Assembly: GCA_000226015.1 (NCBI GenBank)
Contig: JH153208.1
Location: 30,248-94,247 of the forward strand
From: Mnemiopsis leidyi
Lineage: Eukaryota > Ctenophora > Tentaculata > Lobata > Bolinopsidae
Direction: 5' to 3'
DNA: 64,000 nt
The notes beneath the pieces were generated by a model. That model saw nothing but the letters and a program-made list of their open reading frames with translations. It was not told where the DNA came from and did no database searches. Below, in pieces: positions 12,408 to 26,200 of the stretch. Both the position numbers and the translations under genes were made by a program. Position 1 is the first letter of the stretch. Each line of letters begins with the position of its first letter.

Positions 12408-12791
12408 TCACACGTCAATCTCCTGGAGATATTTGGTCACATTTCCATATTTGGTCACAGTCCAAGAATCGGTAGAATCCCATGTCAACGCCAGTATGAC
12501 CAAGTAAATAGTGTAGTGTCTTGAGTCCATGACACGAAAGATATGTCGCTTTTGTGGGTAGGATGATAGTAGGGGTATGAGGTACTGAAGTACTGATTTT
12601 ATTTCCTTATCTAAACACAGACAGCTCAAACATGCTAAATTTCCAGTTGACAGGGCAATGATGACACACTTTTGGTAGTTATGGTCTATAATACATAAAT
12701 ATGATGACATCGGGAAATGTTTTCTGTCAAAAACTCCAGAACTATTTGATTGACAGAGTCGACGGACAAGTATGTACCTGCTACAGCTCAT
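12408..12791 (-). CDS. Possible ORF, unrecognised
   Basis: An ATG-led minus-strand frame of about 127 codons with several cysteines and hydrophobic stretches, including VLQYLIPLLSSYPQKRHIF and YTIYLVILALTWDST. There is no recognisable domain, no clean signal peptide and no supporting neighbour. It could be a lineage-specific small gene or chance. Confidence 0.2.
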   Translation of the reverse strand: MSCSRYILVRRLCQSNSSGVFDRKHFPMSSYLCIIDHNYQKCVIIALSTGNLACLSCLCLDKEIKSVLQYLIPLLSSYPQKRHIFRVMDSRHYTIYLVILALTWDSTDSWTVTKYGNVTKYLQEIDV

Positions 12792-13544
12792 CAATATATC
12801 AGAATTCGGGATCTGAGAAACTAAAAAACGTTCAAATATAAGATTTACCCGTCAGGCAGTAAGAAAATATGTGTACACGTAGCACATACCACACAATAAC
12901 AGCTGAATCAGAACGGCTTCAGGACAGGCGGCATCACGTGACCACGCTACGATGGAATGCAGCTTGTCACGTGCCATTCACCGTGTAGTAATGCAATTTT
13001 TCAATTAACACCCTGCTCAAGTCCGCTTAACGCGTAACGTTGCCACAATTTGAAAAAGTTATATGCTTATATGATTCTTTATGGGATGGTGCTATAACAT
13101 AGTATAAGGGAGATGACGAGCAACTATTGCTATGGTAACAAGTGATGCTCAAGAAGGATGACGTCGACCACCAATTGACCAATAATAACCACCTCTGTGC
13201 GATCGAAAATCCCGAGAAGATGTGAAGGAAAACTGGTGAGTAAAGGATAGTTAATTTAGAATCTTGAAATTTACAGACTGTCTAATTAACCAAATATTAA
13301 CTACATATTAGCCACATATTAACTATACTTACAATTATGCGATGGCTAAATTATTTGAACCAACATAGCGGGATAGTGATACTGATTAATTTTGACCAAT
13401 ATTTCCTATTCGAGACCGGCTAAATTCTGCTCAACTGGAGGCATGGCGACATTAAAAAAGGCATTTGGTTGTTTTTTCGAGTCGCACAGCCCCTCTTGCT
13501 GATTTTCTGTTTTTGTTCTGTTAAATGACTTAGGTTTCTAATGT

Positions 13545-14008
13545 TGTATTCTAAAGTAATGCACATACGTTTCAGTCGAGAAGGAAATAGAGGTGTAATA
13601 GTAATACTGCAATAAAGCATTAGTATTCTAACAAGAACAATGATTGGGTAGAAGTTTTGTTTACGGGTTTTACTTTAAAGAAAGAGTTTATAATTGCTGT
13701 GAAAGTGAACAATATACCTTTTATATCAAATTATTTCAAATTCGTCTCATCCTAAATAGCAAATAATAGTATTTTCTTAATCAAGTACAAAATAAAAAGT
13801 GCCAGTATCAGAGAAAATTGTCAATAATTTGTGAAATGGCAAAGGCGATTTATTGCCAGTAATTAGAGAAAGGAATTGGGGCGATACCATCAATTAACAA
13901 GGTAACGGTTCACTTTAACGGCTTCTTCTAGTAAAAACAAATCAAGAAATTGGACGAACATTTAAGTAAACAAGGCACAATAGCTAGAAGCAAGATATAA
14001 GCACTAAA
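13545..14008. mobile_element. Dispersed repeat family, copy 1 (~450 bp)
   Basis: This block aligns by eye with 36885-37418 in the same orientation. Shared anchors are AGCATTAGTATTCTAAC, GGGTTTTACTTT, GCGATACCATCAATTAAC, GGTTCACTTTAA and TTGGACGAACATTT. The copies differ by many substitutions and small gaps, so this is an old dispersed element. No coding capacity or terminal repeats were seen. It is probably non-autonomous. Confidence 0.7.
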
Positions 14009-17000
14009 TAGGAGATACTTCTTGCCAGCAGAAACTTCTGTGGATTCTGTTAAAAATGGACATTTGTGTTTCTGACATGCGACTCATCTTAACGCCGATG
14101 GACGTAGAAAATTGATCCTCATTAACATTAATTGATTAATTGATTAATGCAAATGAAATAATGGAACACTTAATACGATTTGTTTGTTTTGTTTTGAAAA
14201 CGATAAAGATTGCGAAAACATCTGCATTTGGATACAGGAACGTCAAACTCTCCGATATCAAAGTTTGGAAATAACATCATGCTTAATGTTCTGAACAAAG
14301 TTCCGAGATTAAATAGAGCTACGTAACTATACATTGTGTCCCTTTATTTGATGTAGTGCAAGGTGCACCCATAATGGCGCCGTTCTGTCTACACATGTCT
14401 TTGTTTGTAGACAAAGAAAGTTTCTTACAGCATCTGTATCATAACTCATAGGTGACTAAGTGTAGCTTTTACAAGGGCTACTCGTTGTGCAGCTTCAAGT
14501 TAAATTATAAATAATTTAAAGAAACACACGCTAAGTAAAACCTTGGTCACTGTTATAATAGTGACAACTATATTTATGTATAATATTATTTCTTTTATAC
14601 TGATGTACTAGTGATCTAGTTAAACCAAAGAGAGGACGAAGCCTCCCTGATCCTGTCTCGCAGAAGAAGACCTTTTCACAAAACTTGATAAATGAATTTT
14701 TAATTAAAAACGAAAATAGCTGAACTAACCTGTGAAGTTGAACTTCAGAGAAGAGTGGATAAGTTAGAAATTTTTCAGCGATCTTGGTCCAATTCTGTCA
14801 TCACGGTCTCTAACTCATCTACACGTCCTAAAGAGGGAATACGGAATGAGACAACGTCTTCTTGGGAGACAACGTCTTTATACACAGAAATCATTATCTT
14901 AATTTCGTTTGTGTTTGCCAAAAGGGGAAAGGGGTCGACGTATATTATAGAATAACTTATTAAAGAAGCTTGTGTTGCTATTTCAGTAATTAAGTATAGC
15001 TCAGAACTAGTTAGCTAGATCCTTAGATGATAGATCCTATGATTATGAGTTAAAAGAATTAAATTTCAACTGCGACTTGCATATTAATTGCAGGCTAAGC
15101 TACAAAAAGCTAAAAGCAAAGCTAGAATTTATCGATTGAACGTCAAACAACCTTTTCAATAAGCCACACAATTGAGACACTAAATAAGAAAACGAATTAT
15201 GAAATGAATTATGTAATTGTTATGAAACGTAAAACGACAAATTATTCTGATTAAGGCGACACCTCAAAGTGGTTAATTAATTCATGCAGTTGCATAACAA
15301 TTTAAAACTTGAAAATAAATTGCGGTTGTTATGGTAATTTTCACTTAAAATCATATTGGAATGGCAATGACAATGGTTGATGATCATTAATTTCAACCAA
15401 GACTATAACGGCTGTTAATAGAATATTGAAAACCTAGATGGTAGAGACATCATTAAGTACTCAAGTACAAAAGAGACTTATTCACTTTATTATTTACTTT
15501 ATTACCCACAAAGACACTCGTTCAGTGTGAAAACGATTCCGAAAGCGGAAGAGAATCACAGACATGCGCGAGAAAAAAACAAACCAAATTCAGTACATAA
15601 CTTAGATGAGAAGTAAAGATAAATACAGATTTAAAGAGGCGCTTCTCACGAAGTTGAATGAAAACACACGAGTGAGGCAAAGCTAGAATGAGAGCACCAG
15701 GATACAAAAAATCAACAAACTGGCACATAAATTCCATCAGTTCGCACAAACATACATAGCGAGGTGGCTTTCGGGCAACTTTCGTCCTTCCTGCTCGGCC
15801 CTCCGGAAACTTGTAAACAACAGCTGAAGTCTCAAGTCGATACTGTGGCAGTAATGCACTGGCAAGCGCCCCGGTGACTTTTTGGTAAGCGCCAAAGTGG
15901 ACTAGGGTAATGCACTGGAGAGCGCCCCGGTGGATTTATATAATAAGCGCCAAAATAGACTAGGGGTAATGCATTGGACTTGGAGAGCGCCCCGGAGAAG
16001 TTGCGATTGCAAGTAGCCGGTGGACTTGGGGCACTGTTATGGCAAGTAGCCCCTTAAACTAAATTGTAATAGATTTAATTAGATTTCGTGAAAATGTAGT
16101 TCCGGCTAATCCTATGTTTCACTTGCAGTTTTACGGAGGAAGTATTCAATTCTGGGAATGTAGGCAAGCTTTTTGAGATACTTTCAAAACAGGAATAAGC
16201 AACACCACCACATAAGCATATAGGAGAACCGTTGAAGGTCTACAAAAAATTTTTGACAATGCAGGTCGGCGTTAAAGCAAATTTCAAGGTATTGAGAATT
16301 TGTACAAAGTCGGACATCAAAATATTTCCCTCGCATTTCAAGGAAGCTGTAATTGCTGTGCATACTCTAGACGTATATATCATTATGGTAGAGCGAATAG
16401 TTTCTTTAAAACCGTACAGAAAGCAGATTTGTTCGGCCTACCTAGCATCACGAGGGTTAGCGGCGGCTAACAGCCAGAGAAATGCGTTCTAATATTATTA
16501 TAACTGACATGGATTATCGAAATTAAGAAAATTAGTGCTCAATTACTTTACACGGCGCATATGTGGTCTTATTCGCTTATAACATGCACTGTTAATTATT
16601 ACTCATCCATTAAATGCTATCGCGTAATATGGAAAACTTAAGTCAACTGCAGAATCCGAAGTTGAAAACGTGTTTTGAAAGAGAAACACTAAAAGAGAAA
16701 CATTTAAAATTATTCTGAAGTTTCCGCGAAAGCACGTGCGTTGTATGTGCTCAACGTAATAACATACAACTATCACAGCAAAGAAAAACAGACGCAGCAG
16801 AATCTGAAAACCAAACACATATCTCTTTTGAAGCACGCTCAGAGAAAATTCTTCGGCTCAGAAATACCAGGGATCACTAAAACGAGAGGGAGGGGTTGAA
16901 TTTCTCTCACAGTGTGTCACTGTGACTGACAGCTGACCGATATGAGGAGCAATACGATTTACTTAACTCTCTGTCTCTCTCTCTAGCTTTGCAGGGCCAT

Positions 17001-17479
17001 ACATTTTAATGTCATTACTCAATTGTTATCTCATTAGATCCAAACGTCATTATTCTGCTGTTACAAACATCTACAGTTGCCGTGAAGGAACAAATAATTT
17101 AGACATCAAGACATATATAGATTTAATATTACATTAGGAAAATAGCTTGCACACGAGATTTAGTAGCATTCAATGGGGGTCATTTGCTTTGCATACGAAG
17201 ATCGCCTACAATAATTGCAGACTTAGCAGCGAACACACACTTGTTTCATAGGTTGTTAACACCATAACGCTGTTAAGCGATTATATTTGAATGAGAGGAA
17301 ATGAGAGGATTTAAGGGAAAAGTGAACATTAAAGAAGTGCCAGTAAATGAAATTAATTTCAATTTAATTCCAACAATTAGTGTAGCGATATAAACTTTCT
17401 AATTATTATTGTATGTATCTATTTACTATTTTATTCTCCATTTAAGGCTGGATAATGGCCCAGCAACAACTTTGGAGGA
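14009..17479. other. Gene-poor AT-rich stretch with a 60-bp tandem repeat
   Basis: No convincing exon. At about 15849-16000 there are three copies of a ~60-bp unit with GGTAATGCACTGG, AGAGCGCCCCGG and AAGCGCCAAA, followed by a partial copy. A TC-rich tract lies near 16972-16985. Otherwise unremarkable. Confidence 0.6.
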
Positions 17480-17830
17480 AAGGGAAGGCAGGTACTTCGG
17501 TTAAAATACATTAGTTAAATTAGGTTAGAAAACATTACTTAGAAATTAGAATAGAATACATTACTAAGGTTAGAATAAATTACTAAGGTAAGAATGAATC
17601 AGTTAGGTTAGAATAGATTACTTAGGTTGGAATACATTTGTTACGTTAGAATACGTTACTTAGATTTAAATAAATTTGTTACGTTAAAATATGTTACTTA
17701 GATTTGAACACATTAGTTAGGTTAGAATACAATGACTTAGGTTAGAATACATTACTTAGGTTAGAAGACATTTCTTAAGTTAGAAGACATTCCTTGGGTT
17801 AAAATACATTAGTTAGGTTAGAATACTTAA
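17480..17830. repeat. ~20-bp minisatellite (TTAGGTTAGAATACATTAC)
   Basis: About 16 diverged copies of a unit near TTAGGTTAGAATACATTAC, with lengths of 18-22 bases. Copies become more regular toward the right end. No gene junction is recognised beside it. Confidence 0.85.
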
Positions 17831-18061
17831 TAACTAGTTGAAGTATTGGAGCTCTTAATTTATAATCAAGTCTTGTCAGGCAAAATTCTAAAATTAGAGT
17901 TTTCGTATATTTACACACGAGCTAAACTAGCTGACAAATTCCAGAAGTCTGCAGCAAACAAATACCTTATATATTTCACACATCAACTTCAGTTTAAAGT
18001 AAAACAAACTCCCCGGACTTCAATAAATACTCACAAATCTATTTTCTTATTAATATTTTCC

Positions 18062-18197
18062 TAATAGAAATTGATTGAAGTTTTTAGGTTCTTAACGGCC
18101 TTACAGGTGAAAAATGAGACAGGGAATTCCCTGTCGGCCTGTCTCATTTGTCACCTGTAACGCCCACAAGAACTATGAAACTTCAATCAATCTATTA
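18062..18197. mobile_element. MITE-like hairpin element, ~136 bp
   Basis: The two ends are long inverted repeats of about 55-60 bases: TAATAGAAATTGATTGAAG on the left matches the reverse complement of the right end, and the arms continue inward through CTTACAGGTGA and AATGAGACAGG. The loop is ~15 bases around GAATTCCCTGTCGGC. The element has no coding capacity. This is the form of a small non-autonomous DNA transposon. The target-site duplication is unclear. Confidence 0.8.
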
Positions 18198-18936
18198 TGC
18201 GGCTAATAAAAAATAGAGCAATATTCTTAATACTTTTAAGCTTTTTTTCTAAAATTTATTTGTTCTCTTAATGTTGATCGGATCAGTGAGTTCCAGCTGG
18301 GTGTTTGACGATGGCTGTAACCACAAAATATAAAACCTACTCTATATAAAACCTGATAAACCTAGCCCAGGTGCAGGTTCCAGACGCTGATCGTTTTGAC
18401 TATTTAAATCTAGAATCCAGATTAGCAGGGATTAAGCCACGTAGACCCGGGAAGATTAAAATGCGTTATCAATTAGCGAGGAGGGAGAGAGAAGTAAATT
18501 GAATTCTACCAGGTTTAACAAGAACACATGTCACCTGCTGGAAGTCTGTAAATACAATCTTGCTATTTGATCAGGTCTCAGTTATATAGGGCTCTCCGAA
18601 CTATGTACAGTATACCACTATTAAACACGGGCCCGCTTCTTCTTTATTTTACAAGATTGTGAAACTTCATGTTTGGTTGACATAGCTGATGCTTGTTCTT
18701 GCGTGATTATTTTAGGATTCTTCATGCCATTTCTCGTCGGTATTCTAGGTTTTACCATCGTTTACGCTTTACCGTCGTTTAAGCTGAAGTTACGGCACAA
18801 ACAAGATTTTCGAAAGCTTCCAACTAAAAACTACTCGTTCTCATAGTACTCTTAACATTTTAGACCAATCAGCTTTTCATAGCATTCCGTCATCTACAAA
18901 CAAATCCACTCTTAACAAATCCATCTTCTCAGAAAG

Positions 18937-21900
18937 ATGTTCAGGGCAGTGCTGTGTGTTGTATTTCTTGTTCAAGTAATCCAAGGAGATACGGATACAA
19001 ACCAGGCTGTTGAAGAGGAAGAGGACTTGGGACTGGGCGAAAAGTGGGCCATAACTGACGAAAACTTGGAGAAAACTGAACAAGAAATCTCCAATTTTGT
19101 CGTGTTTATTTGTTAGTATAAACTTTTTTGAGACTATCCAAGTTCTGCCGCCGCTACGTCTGCTGCATTGACACTAATAACTCTGTACTTCAGTACTTGT
19201 AACTTAAGAATATCCCAGATGTAAACTGGTGTGGGCACTGTAAGAGTTTTGCTCCATCGTGGAGGAAAATCGCGGAGAAACTAAATAATGATCCTAGCTC
19301 CAAAACCAAAGGTAAGAACTGTCTTGCACTAAGCAAGGGACTTTTGTGAAGAGGCAACTTATTTATGATGGTATTAAGAGCAGATTTTTTAAGAGCAGAT
19401 TTTTTATGTGATTTAGATCAAACAGCCCCCACTGACAAAGAACCGCCGCTTAAGAACCGCTTAACAACCACTTAAAAGCCGCTTGAAAACCGCTAAGGAA
19501 CTTAGACTAACATACTTGGTGCAGTTTTCAGCGCGCAGATAGGAGACAACAAGAATACACACAACAACCGCCACATCACAAGCTTCCCTTCCATCTTCTA
19601 CATCCGCAAAGGAGAGTGGACTTTGTACAGTGGGATGAGAACGGAGGAGAACCTACTTACCTTTATCAAGTAAAACTCAATAACAGTAGTTAAATGAAGA
19701 ACTAATTGATATGACTGAAATTAACATTGGAATAAACAAAGTCTATTGGGCCATAAGCATGTTTGGGTCGGGATAGACTTGACAATTGACAAATAAATGG
19801 ATAGTCTGAAAAATAAACATAGACTTAACCTCTAGAAAGTACGAAGAGGATCCTACGATAGACATAACCGCAGATGAGCTCGAAGAATATTTGTCAGGTG
19901 AGGTATAAAGATATCAGAAAAAAAGTGCTCATTGTAGCTCAAAGAAAATTGAACAATTAGGAAGGTGGTGAGAAAGTTAGTAAGGGTCTGGTGTATACTA
20001 ATACAATGAATTTTTTTATTCACCAAACCATCTATTGATAAATTTGAATGATGTATTGATTTACTGTTTTAGTTTGAAACAGGTATAAAATCAGCTGAAT
20101 ACGCATTCTGGCATCAAAACAAATAAACAATTTCAGTATCTGATGTAGCTGTGGTGGGTAAATTCTCTTCAGAGGATGACAACACAAAGTTTGAAAATCT
20201 CTCCTGGAAAATGCAGTTACCTGCAGCTGCCGTGATTGATGACAAAACGCGGAAAGATGGCATCTCAGTTTACTCAAATGTAGGTTAAGCAAAGAGTATC
20301 TTCATGATAAATACAACTGTCTCCAATTATTTAAGCGGTTCCTATCATCCAAGCAGAATAAGTGTACGTCGAGTCCGAAAGTCGGAATAACCTTTTTAAG
20401 TTTCAAAGCAACTCTATAAAAGGTAGTTTTGAGATGACTGAGAACGCCAGAAAAAACCCGTAAGACCTAGTCTATTTTTCTGTTGTCAATCCATACTATA
20501 TTCTTACATTGCGCCAAGTTTCTTGAAGTTTGTTTAAACCGCATCAAACCAATTCTTTGTTTCGTGGCTTTATAAACGGAGATCCCAAACACTATCTCCG
20601 ATAATTGGGCTAAGGTTAGTGACGAACGCTTATAATTGTTCGATTTGTAGGTATCGAACAAATGGTAGGACGTAGGTTGGATAAAGGGAAGGTTGTCATT
20701 ATGCTATTATCCATGGCAGAAGAGATGATATACTCAAAAGATCGGGTCGAACTTGAAGATCGCTATTGTATTGTTTCAGCTTGAAGGGCGACCACACAGG
20801 GTCACACTCAGAGATCTAACAAATTGGGAAAAAGTTAAAAAGTTCATCGCTAAATGGAGACGTCCCCTGGTCATACCCTTTAATAGAGACAACCATGAGA
20901 TGGTAGAACTAGATATTCTTTTTATTCTGAAAAGTGAATGCAATGGCTCCATGTCTAACTATGGAAAACAAACTTTTTTAAATTAAACAATTCAAAAACA
21001 TTAAACAGCCATTTTTTTGGTACATTGCTATCAATGATGTGTCATCACTCTTAGTCTCTCATTATTTCTTGAATTATAGTGATTACGTCAGGTATTCGAG
21101 TTAGACGATGTAACGATGTCTGTCCTGCTTTTCCACGACAAAGACGAGGGTTATGAACAAAGACTAGAGACACTACGTAAGAAATTACCAAAATCTAATA
21201 GAGCCAATGCACACTGCAGAGATTGTTGCGAACTTGAAATTATATAATATTTAAAATCTGATCGACCAGTGAAGTATTAACAGGATGCGATTTAAAAATA
21301 GAGCTGCCTGGAAGACCTGAAAGATTAACATAGTTGTTCAGGCAAGGTTGCGAGGACGTACGGGGCCCGACACAACTTTGTGGAAATGGAAATGAGTAAC
21401 GAGTACGTGAAAAGATTCTCCGGCTTCTTCAAGCTCAAGTCTGAAGATTTACCTGTCGCTTATATTATCGACACTAACAAGGATAAGAAAACTAAGGGCA
21501 AGATGTCATCAACTAAAGATTTGACAGAAAAAGGTAATTCAATTTAGCAGATTTTAACTGGGCGTTCAATAAGGATGCAGCGAACCAGATCAGAGCCTTC
21601 TAAATTTTACATTAGTCGAACAGTTTTTACGGAAAACTATGATGTTTTAGTTATACCTTAATCCTCCAATTAAAGTAAATTACCAACATAACACTAAAAA
21701 CCTTTCATTGAAGACAACCTCCCGCCAGGAATAGCACAACTGATAGTTGACTACAGAGAAGGGGAGAGTGAGATGATAGCTCCCGATGATGCTGGGTCAG
21801 GAGGGACGGGAGGGGAGGGACAGGATGATCTGCCTGAAGATTGGGAGTCCAGACCTGTCAAGTATCTCACTAGTAAGAGAACAGGGTTTTGATGTACATC

Positions 21901-22889
21901 TAGGGTTCTTCCTTAAACGGTTTTTTATCTAAACACTGAGACTTGGATTGGTATATGTGGGTTCCCCGTTTCCAATTGTCAACGATGGTATAAGGTTAAA
22001 AAGGATTTATAGTGAATTTGCATTAAGATTGTTAAGAATTCTGAAAAGTTCACTATTGGAACCCCTGTAGGTATGTAACAATATAAACTTTTACAGTTTT
22101 ACAAAGTCATATTCCAGGTGGTAATTTCCAGGACTACGCTCTCTCGCTGAGTTACGATGTGTTTGTCATGATATACAGGGACTCCTGCCCTCACTGCCAA
22201 CAGATAAAACCAACTTGGAAACAACTCGCACAGAAGTTAGTTGCATCTTTTGGTCTTTTGAACCCTGTATCATCTTTCGAAACAAGTAGCATCTTTCGAA
22301 CCAAGTAGCACCTTTTGAACCAAGTATCATCTTTCGAACCTAATAGCATATTTTGAACCTAAAAGCATCGTTTTACTTTTAAATAAACTCTTTCTAGTCC
22401 TCTTCTAAGAAATTTTCTGGCTTGACGGTGCCTCACACTAATACCTTTCCGCAAGGTACGAAACACATGATACGATCAAGGTTGCAGAAATGAAAAGCCA
22501 ACACGTGAAGAATGTAACAGGACTGGAGATTGAGTATGTTCCCACTCTGATTCTGTATCCTCGAGGAGTAGATAACATCGCTCAAGTTAGTTAATTTGTC
22601 TTGTGTTGAATCTTAAACATTTTATCTACAATTGTCAGTCACTCAGTCCAGATTTTTTAATTTTAAAGCCTCAATTAGCTGAGAATTGATCCTAATGCCA
22701 ATGGAATTATTCCTATCTATTCTACCTGCAATAACATTGATACAAAGGGGGGTTTAATGCAGTACTTTATTTTAGGGGATCCCTTACAGCGAGAAAGGGC
22801 GTACCTTGACCGACTTAGAGAAGTTTCTTGAAGAAAATATACCGACAAAAGAGACTGTAGAACAAGCCGAACTTAAAGATGAATTGTAG
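18937..22889 (+). CDS. Protein disulfide isomerase (a-b-b'-a', KDEL)
   Basis: PDIs oxidise, reduce and rearrange disulfides in the ER lumen. Twelve exons join with consistent GT/AG borders and phases into 512 residues, near the usual ~500: 18937-19111, 19219-19311, 19525-19669, 19836-19897, 20137-20279, 20780-20902, 21092-21176, 21342-21533, 21714-21872, 22118-22235, 22456-22585, 22776-22889. Residues 1-17 are a signal peptide (MFRAVLCVVFLVQVIQG). The a domain has VNWCGHCKSFAPSW (CGHC at 63-66) and the cis-proline in SFPSIFY (P111). The a' domain has RDSCPHCQQIKPTW (CPHC at 416-419) and YVPTLILY (P461). The protein ends in the ER retrieval signal KDEL. The a' site is unusual: the tryptophan before the first Cys is lost and CPHC replaces CGHC, which in thioredoxin-fold proteins usually makes the site more oxidising. 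An acidic leader precedes the a domain. A Gly-rich linker (GSGGTGGEGQ) precedes a'. The next gene is a second PDI in the same orientation. Confidence 0.93.
22236..22380. repeat. ~21-bp array just after a PDI donor
   Basis: Starting at the donor of the exon that carries CPHC, about six degenerate copies of a 19-22 base unit (AAGTAGCATCTTTCGAACC) run into the intron. The unit start (AAGTAGCATC) resembles the exon-donor border itself (AAGTTAGTTGCATC), so the array may have grown from the junction. Confidence 0.6.
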
Positions 22890-23266
22890 GAGATAGGAAG
22901 ATTAAGATGATCATTTATAGCGATCCTTTATTGGACAAAACTTTCGATCAGATGGAAGCTTGCGCCTAATAGACTTCGCGTTTCGCGAATTGCACGTTCC
23001 TGATTTATTTCATATTTCTATGACAATTATCCTATGAACTTTATACTCTAGAAATTATATGATATTTGGTTGCGCCATTTCATTTTGTCACAAAGCTAGT
23101 GAACATTCAATTTATGTAAACTGCGTGTTTAACGATCATACTTACACGATTTTATGTCTTTTACATGCGGCATGCGCCATTTCATGTCCGTACGACATGC
23201 ATTCGGATTTTGATAGGGAACTTTTAAACATAATCTCCCAAATTATAAAAAACGATTATCTGTAGG

Positions 23267-26200
23267 ATGTTACAGAAATTTCTGCACACACTTTTTCTTG
23301 TTGCCTTGACAACACAAGAATACGACTACGACAAGCCCTCACAGCTACTCTTGGAGGTCACAGATCAGACATTCCCTGAAATCATTAGCTCCTCTCAATA
23401 TTTCTTACTGGACTTTTGTAAGTACATTATACGGCACTCCAATCTCCATAGCTTATAAGGTAGGCTACACTTTTCATAATTTATATCCGGCGGCTTCTAC
23501 CGTCCTACCGACCTCTACCTCCTGTCACCACAAGTTTCAAAAGTTTTTAGATTTAATCCCTGGATGGTTTGTGAATGTTGACTGACGAGTTTATATCTTC
23601 AGATATGTCACGAAAAGACATGGTTATACCGATGGATCCGACACATGCAAGGTCTACTTTTATAGTGGCAGAGAAACTGTCACACTTGAAGATGTTGAAG
23701 TTTGGTAAAATAGAAACTAAAGCTAATCCTGTTACAAGTCAGGAATTGAAAATAATACCGGCCGCTCATGCGACCAAGGTTCTATTCAAGAACGGCAAGG
23801 TTGTCGACATGGTTGACAGAAGTGAGTAAAATATTTTAATTCTGGTGCTAGGACCCGAGTGAATGTAAACAACAGACACCACCAAAAACTAATAATAAAA
23901 TGAAAGCCCTGCACGTTTTTTTGCGCACATGAACTTCTATTCGCAAACACAAGAAAATTCGATGACAAGACTTACAGACCACCCAACAAAACAGCGACAA
24001 CATGTACAACAGTATACTGCAGTAGTACAACAGTCAAAAGGAAAGAAATTTGTCTCAGGAGGGTTTTTTAAACAATTTCTTTTGCAGCCTCGAGAGATAC
24101 ATACAATCCTGCAGTACTGCAAAGCTGGATAGAAAAACGTGTAGTGGGTCCCATAGCAAGGGAGAAGGTAAGAAGTTGGCACATACATAGCAACATGACA
24201 TAGCAACATGGAAGGCAAAGGGGGTGTCAATGGCAACAGAGAAGGTAAAACTAAAAGAGGAAGCGGGAGGATGAGGAGGGAGTGAAGGAGGTGATTAATT
24301 AGCTATCAAGTAACCAAGGGATCGGAATGTTACAGGTGTTGCAGCGTTACAGTTGTTAGAGAACGAACAATTGTTGTTGTACCGTTTCGATGGGATTACT
24401 TAACTCTCTCTTGATTAATTACAAGAATATTTTACCCACATTTAACACACATACACTATTCTTTTCGAACAATTTTGGACTGGCAAAGTCACAAAAAAGT
24501 CATGTTCTGCGAGCGATGGCTCCTTTAATTTCGACATTTTTTTTCGACATATCTTAAAAACATCAATCATAAGCGGCGATACCCTAATCTAACTCACTCC
24601 AACTTCCTCCACCCCTTTAACACCACCCTCTCCAGGCACCAGAACTATCTCTAGAGGAGGCAGCAGTACTGACTCTCACCACCCTCTCCAGGTACCAGAA
24701 CTCTCTCTTGAGGAGGCAGCAGTACTGACTCTCACCACCCCCTCCAGGTACCAGAACTCTCTCTAGAGGAGTCAGCAGTACTAACTTTCACCACCCTCTC
24801 CCAGGTACCAGAACTCTCTCTAGAGGAGGCAGCAGTACNGAATCTCACCACCCTCTCCAGGTACCAGAACTCTNNNNNNNNNNNAGGCAGCACGTACTGA
24901 CTCTCACCACCCTCTCCAGGTACCAGAACTCTCTCTAGAGGAGGCAGCAGTACTGACTCTCACCACCCTCTCCAGGTACCAGAACTCTCTCTAGAGGAGG
25001 CAGCAGTACTGACTCTCACCACCCTCTCCAGGTACCAGAACTCTCTCTAGAGGAGGCAGCAGTACTGACTCTCACCACCCTCTCCAGGTACCAGAACTCT
25101 CTCTAGAGGAGGCAGCAGTACTGACTCTCACCACCCTCTCCAGGTACCAGAACTCTCTCTAGAGGAGGCAGCAGTACTGACTCTCACCACCCCCTCCCCA
25201 CTCCTATCAGCTGCTTCTCTCAAGCTGACCCAGATAAGGTTTTATCAGCAGACAGGGGATGTGGAACACAACGGGAGAATACTGCTGGAGGGTGAAACCT
25301 ACATCCTGAGAAATGTGAGTATTTTATGATGGTTTAATATTGTGGAGCAATAAGTAAAGAGCGTAAGAAACTATGCAAAAAATTGAAAAATTGTGCAAAT
25401 TAAGTCTATGCTTATGGTTATGTTTCATAAACGAGACTACAAGAGAACGTGCCTTAAACTCATTTGCACTGAGACTGATCACCAACTTGCGCTTATCACG
25501 ACCTATAGTCCTATAAGCTTAATTGAAGTATTGACAGAAGACAACATAATTGAAAGACTGCAGTTTATAGGAGAGACGACAGTGGAGGCATTAGAAGTTT
25601 CTGGAACTGAAGAAGAGATGGTAGAGAAGATATCCCACCTCAGTACACCCCTCCTCCAACACATCTCAGCAGCGGTACACAACTTCCTTCTACCTAGCTC
25701 ACCTTCCTTATACTCTATATTTACTTATTTAACAATGAAAAGTAACAACCACACCTCCACTTTCCAAAAATATAGAAAGTTCTAGACATAAGTCGAGATG
25801 AAGAAACTGATACTTAAAAGTTGAATCCGTGCTAAAACGGCCCGCAACATTAGAAAACCTACCTCAATGTTACACCGACACGGTAAGGGTGTTGACAAGT
25901 AACAACTCAAGAATCGGGGTTCGTGACGTAAGTGGAAGAGGGGGAAAAGTCCGCGAGGTATGAGTCTATATAAAAGTCGGCTATTATATAACGGAGTGAC
26001 CTCTTTTATTCTGGGTTCTCTATTTTGATCTTGAGGGGCTTGACTCCTGGGATTTAGGTCAAAAACGCCGACCGTTACACATTATCGGTCCGCGATATGT
26101 TATTGGTTCCGATAAAGACGAGGAAAGAGAGAAAAACCAACATGGAAGTGAAGTATTGCCCGACCCAATTTTTGTTGCGTTTGACTTGATATTGAATACC

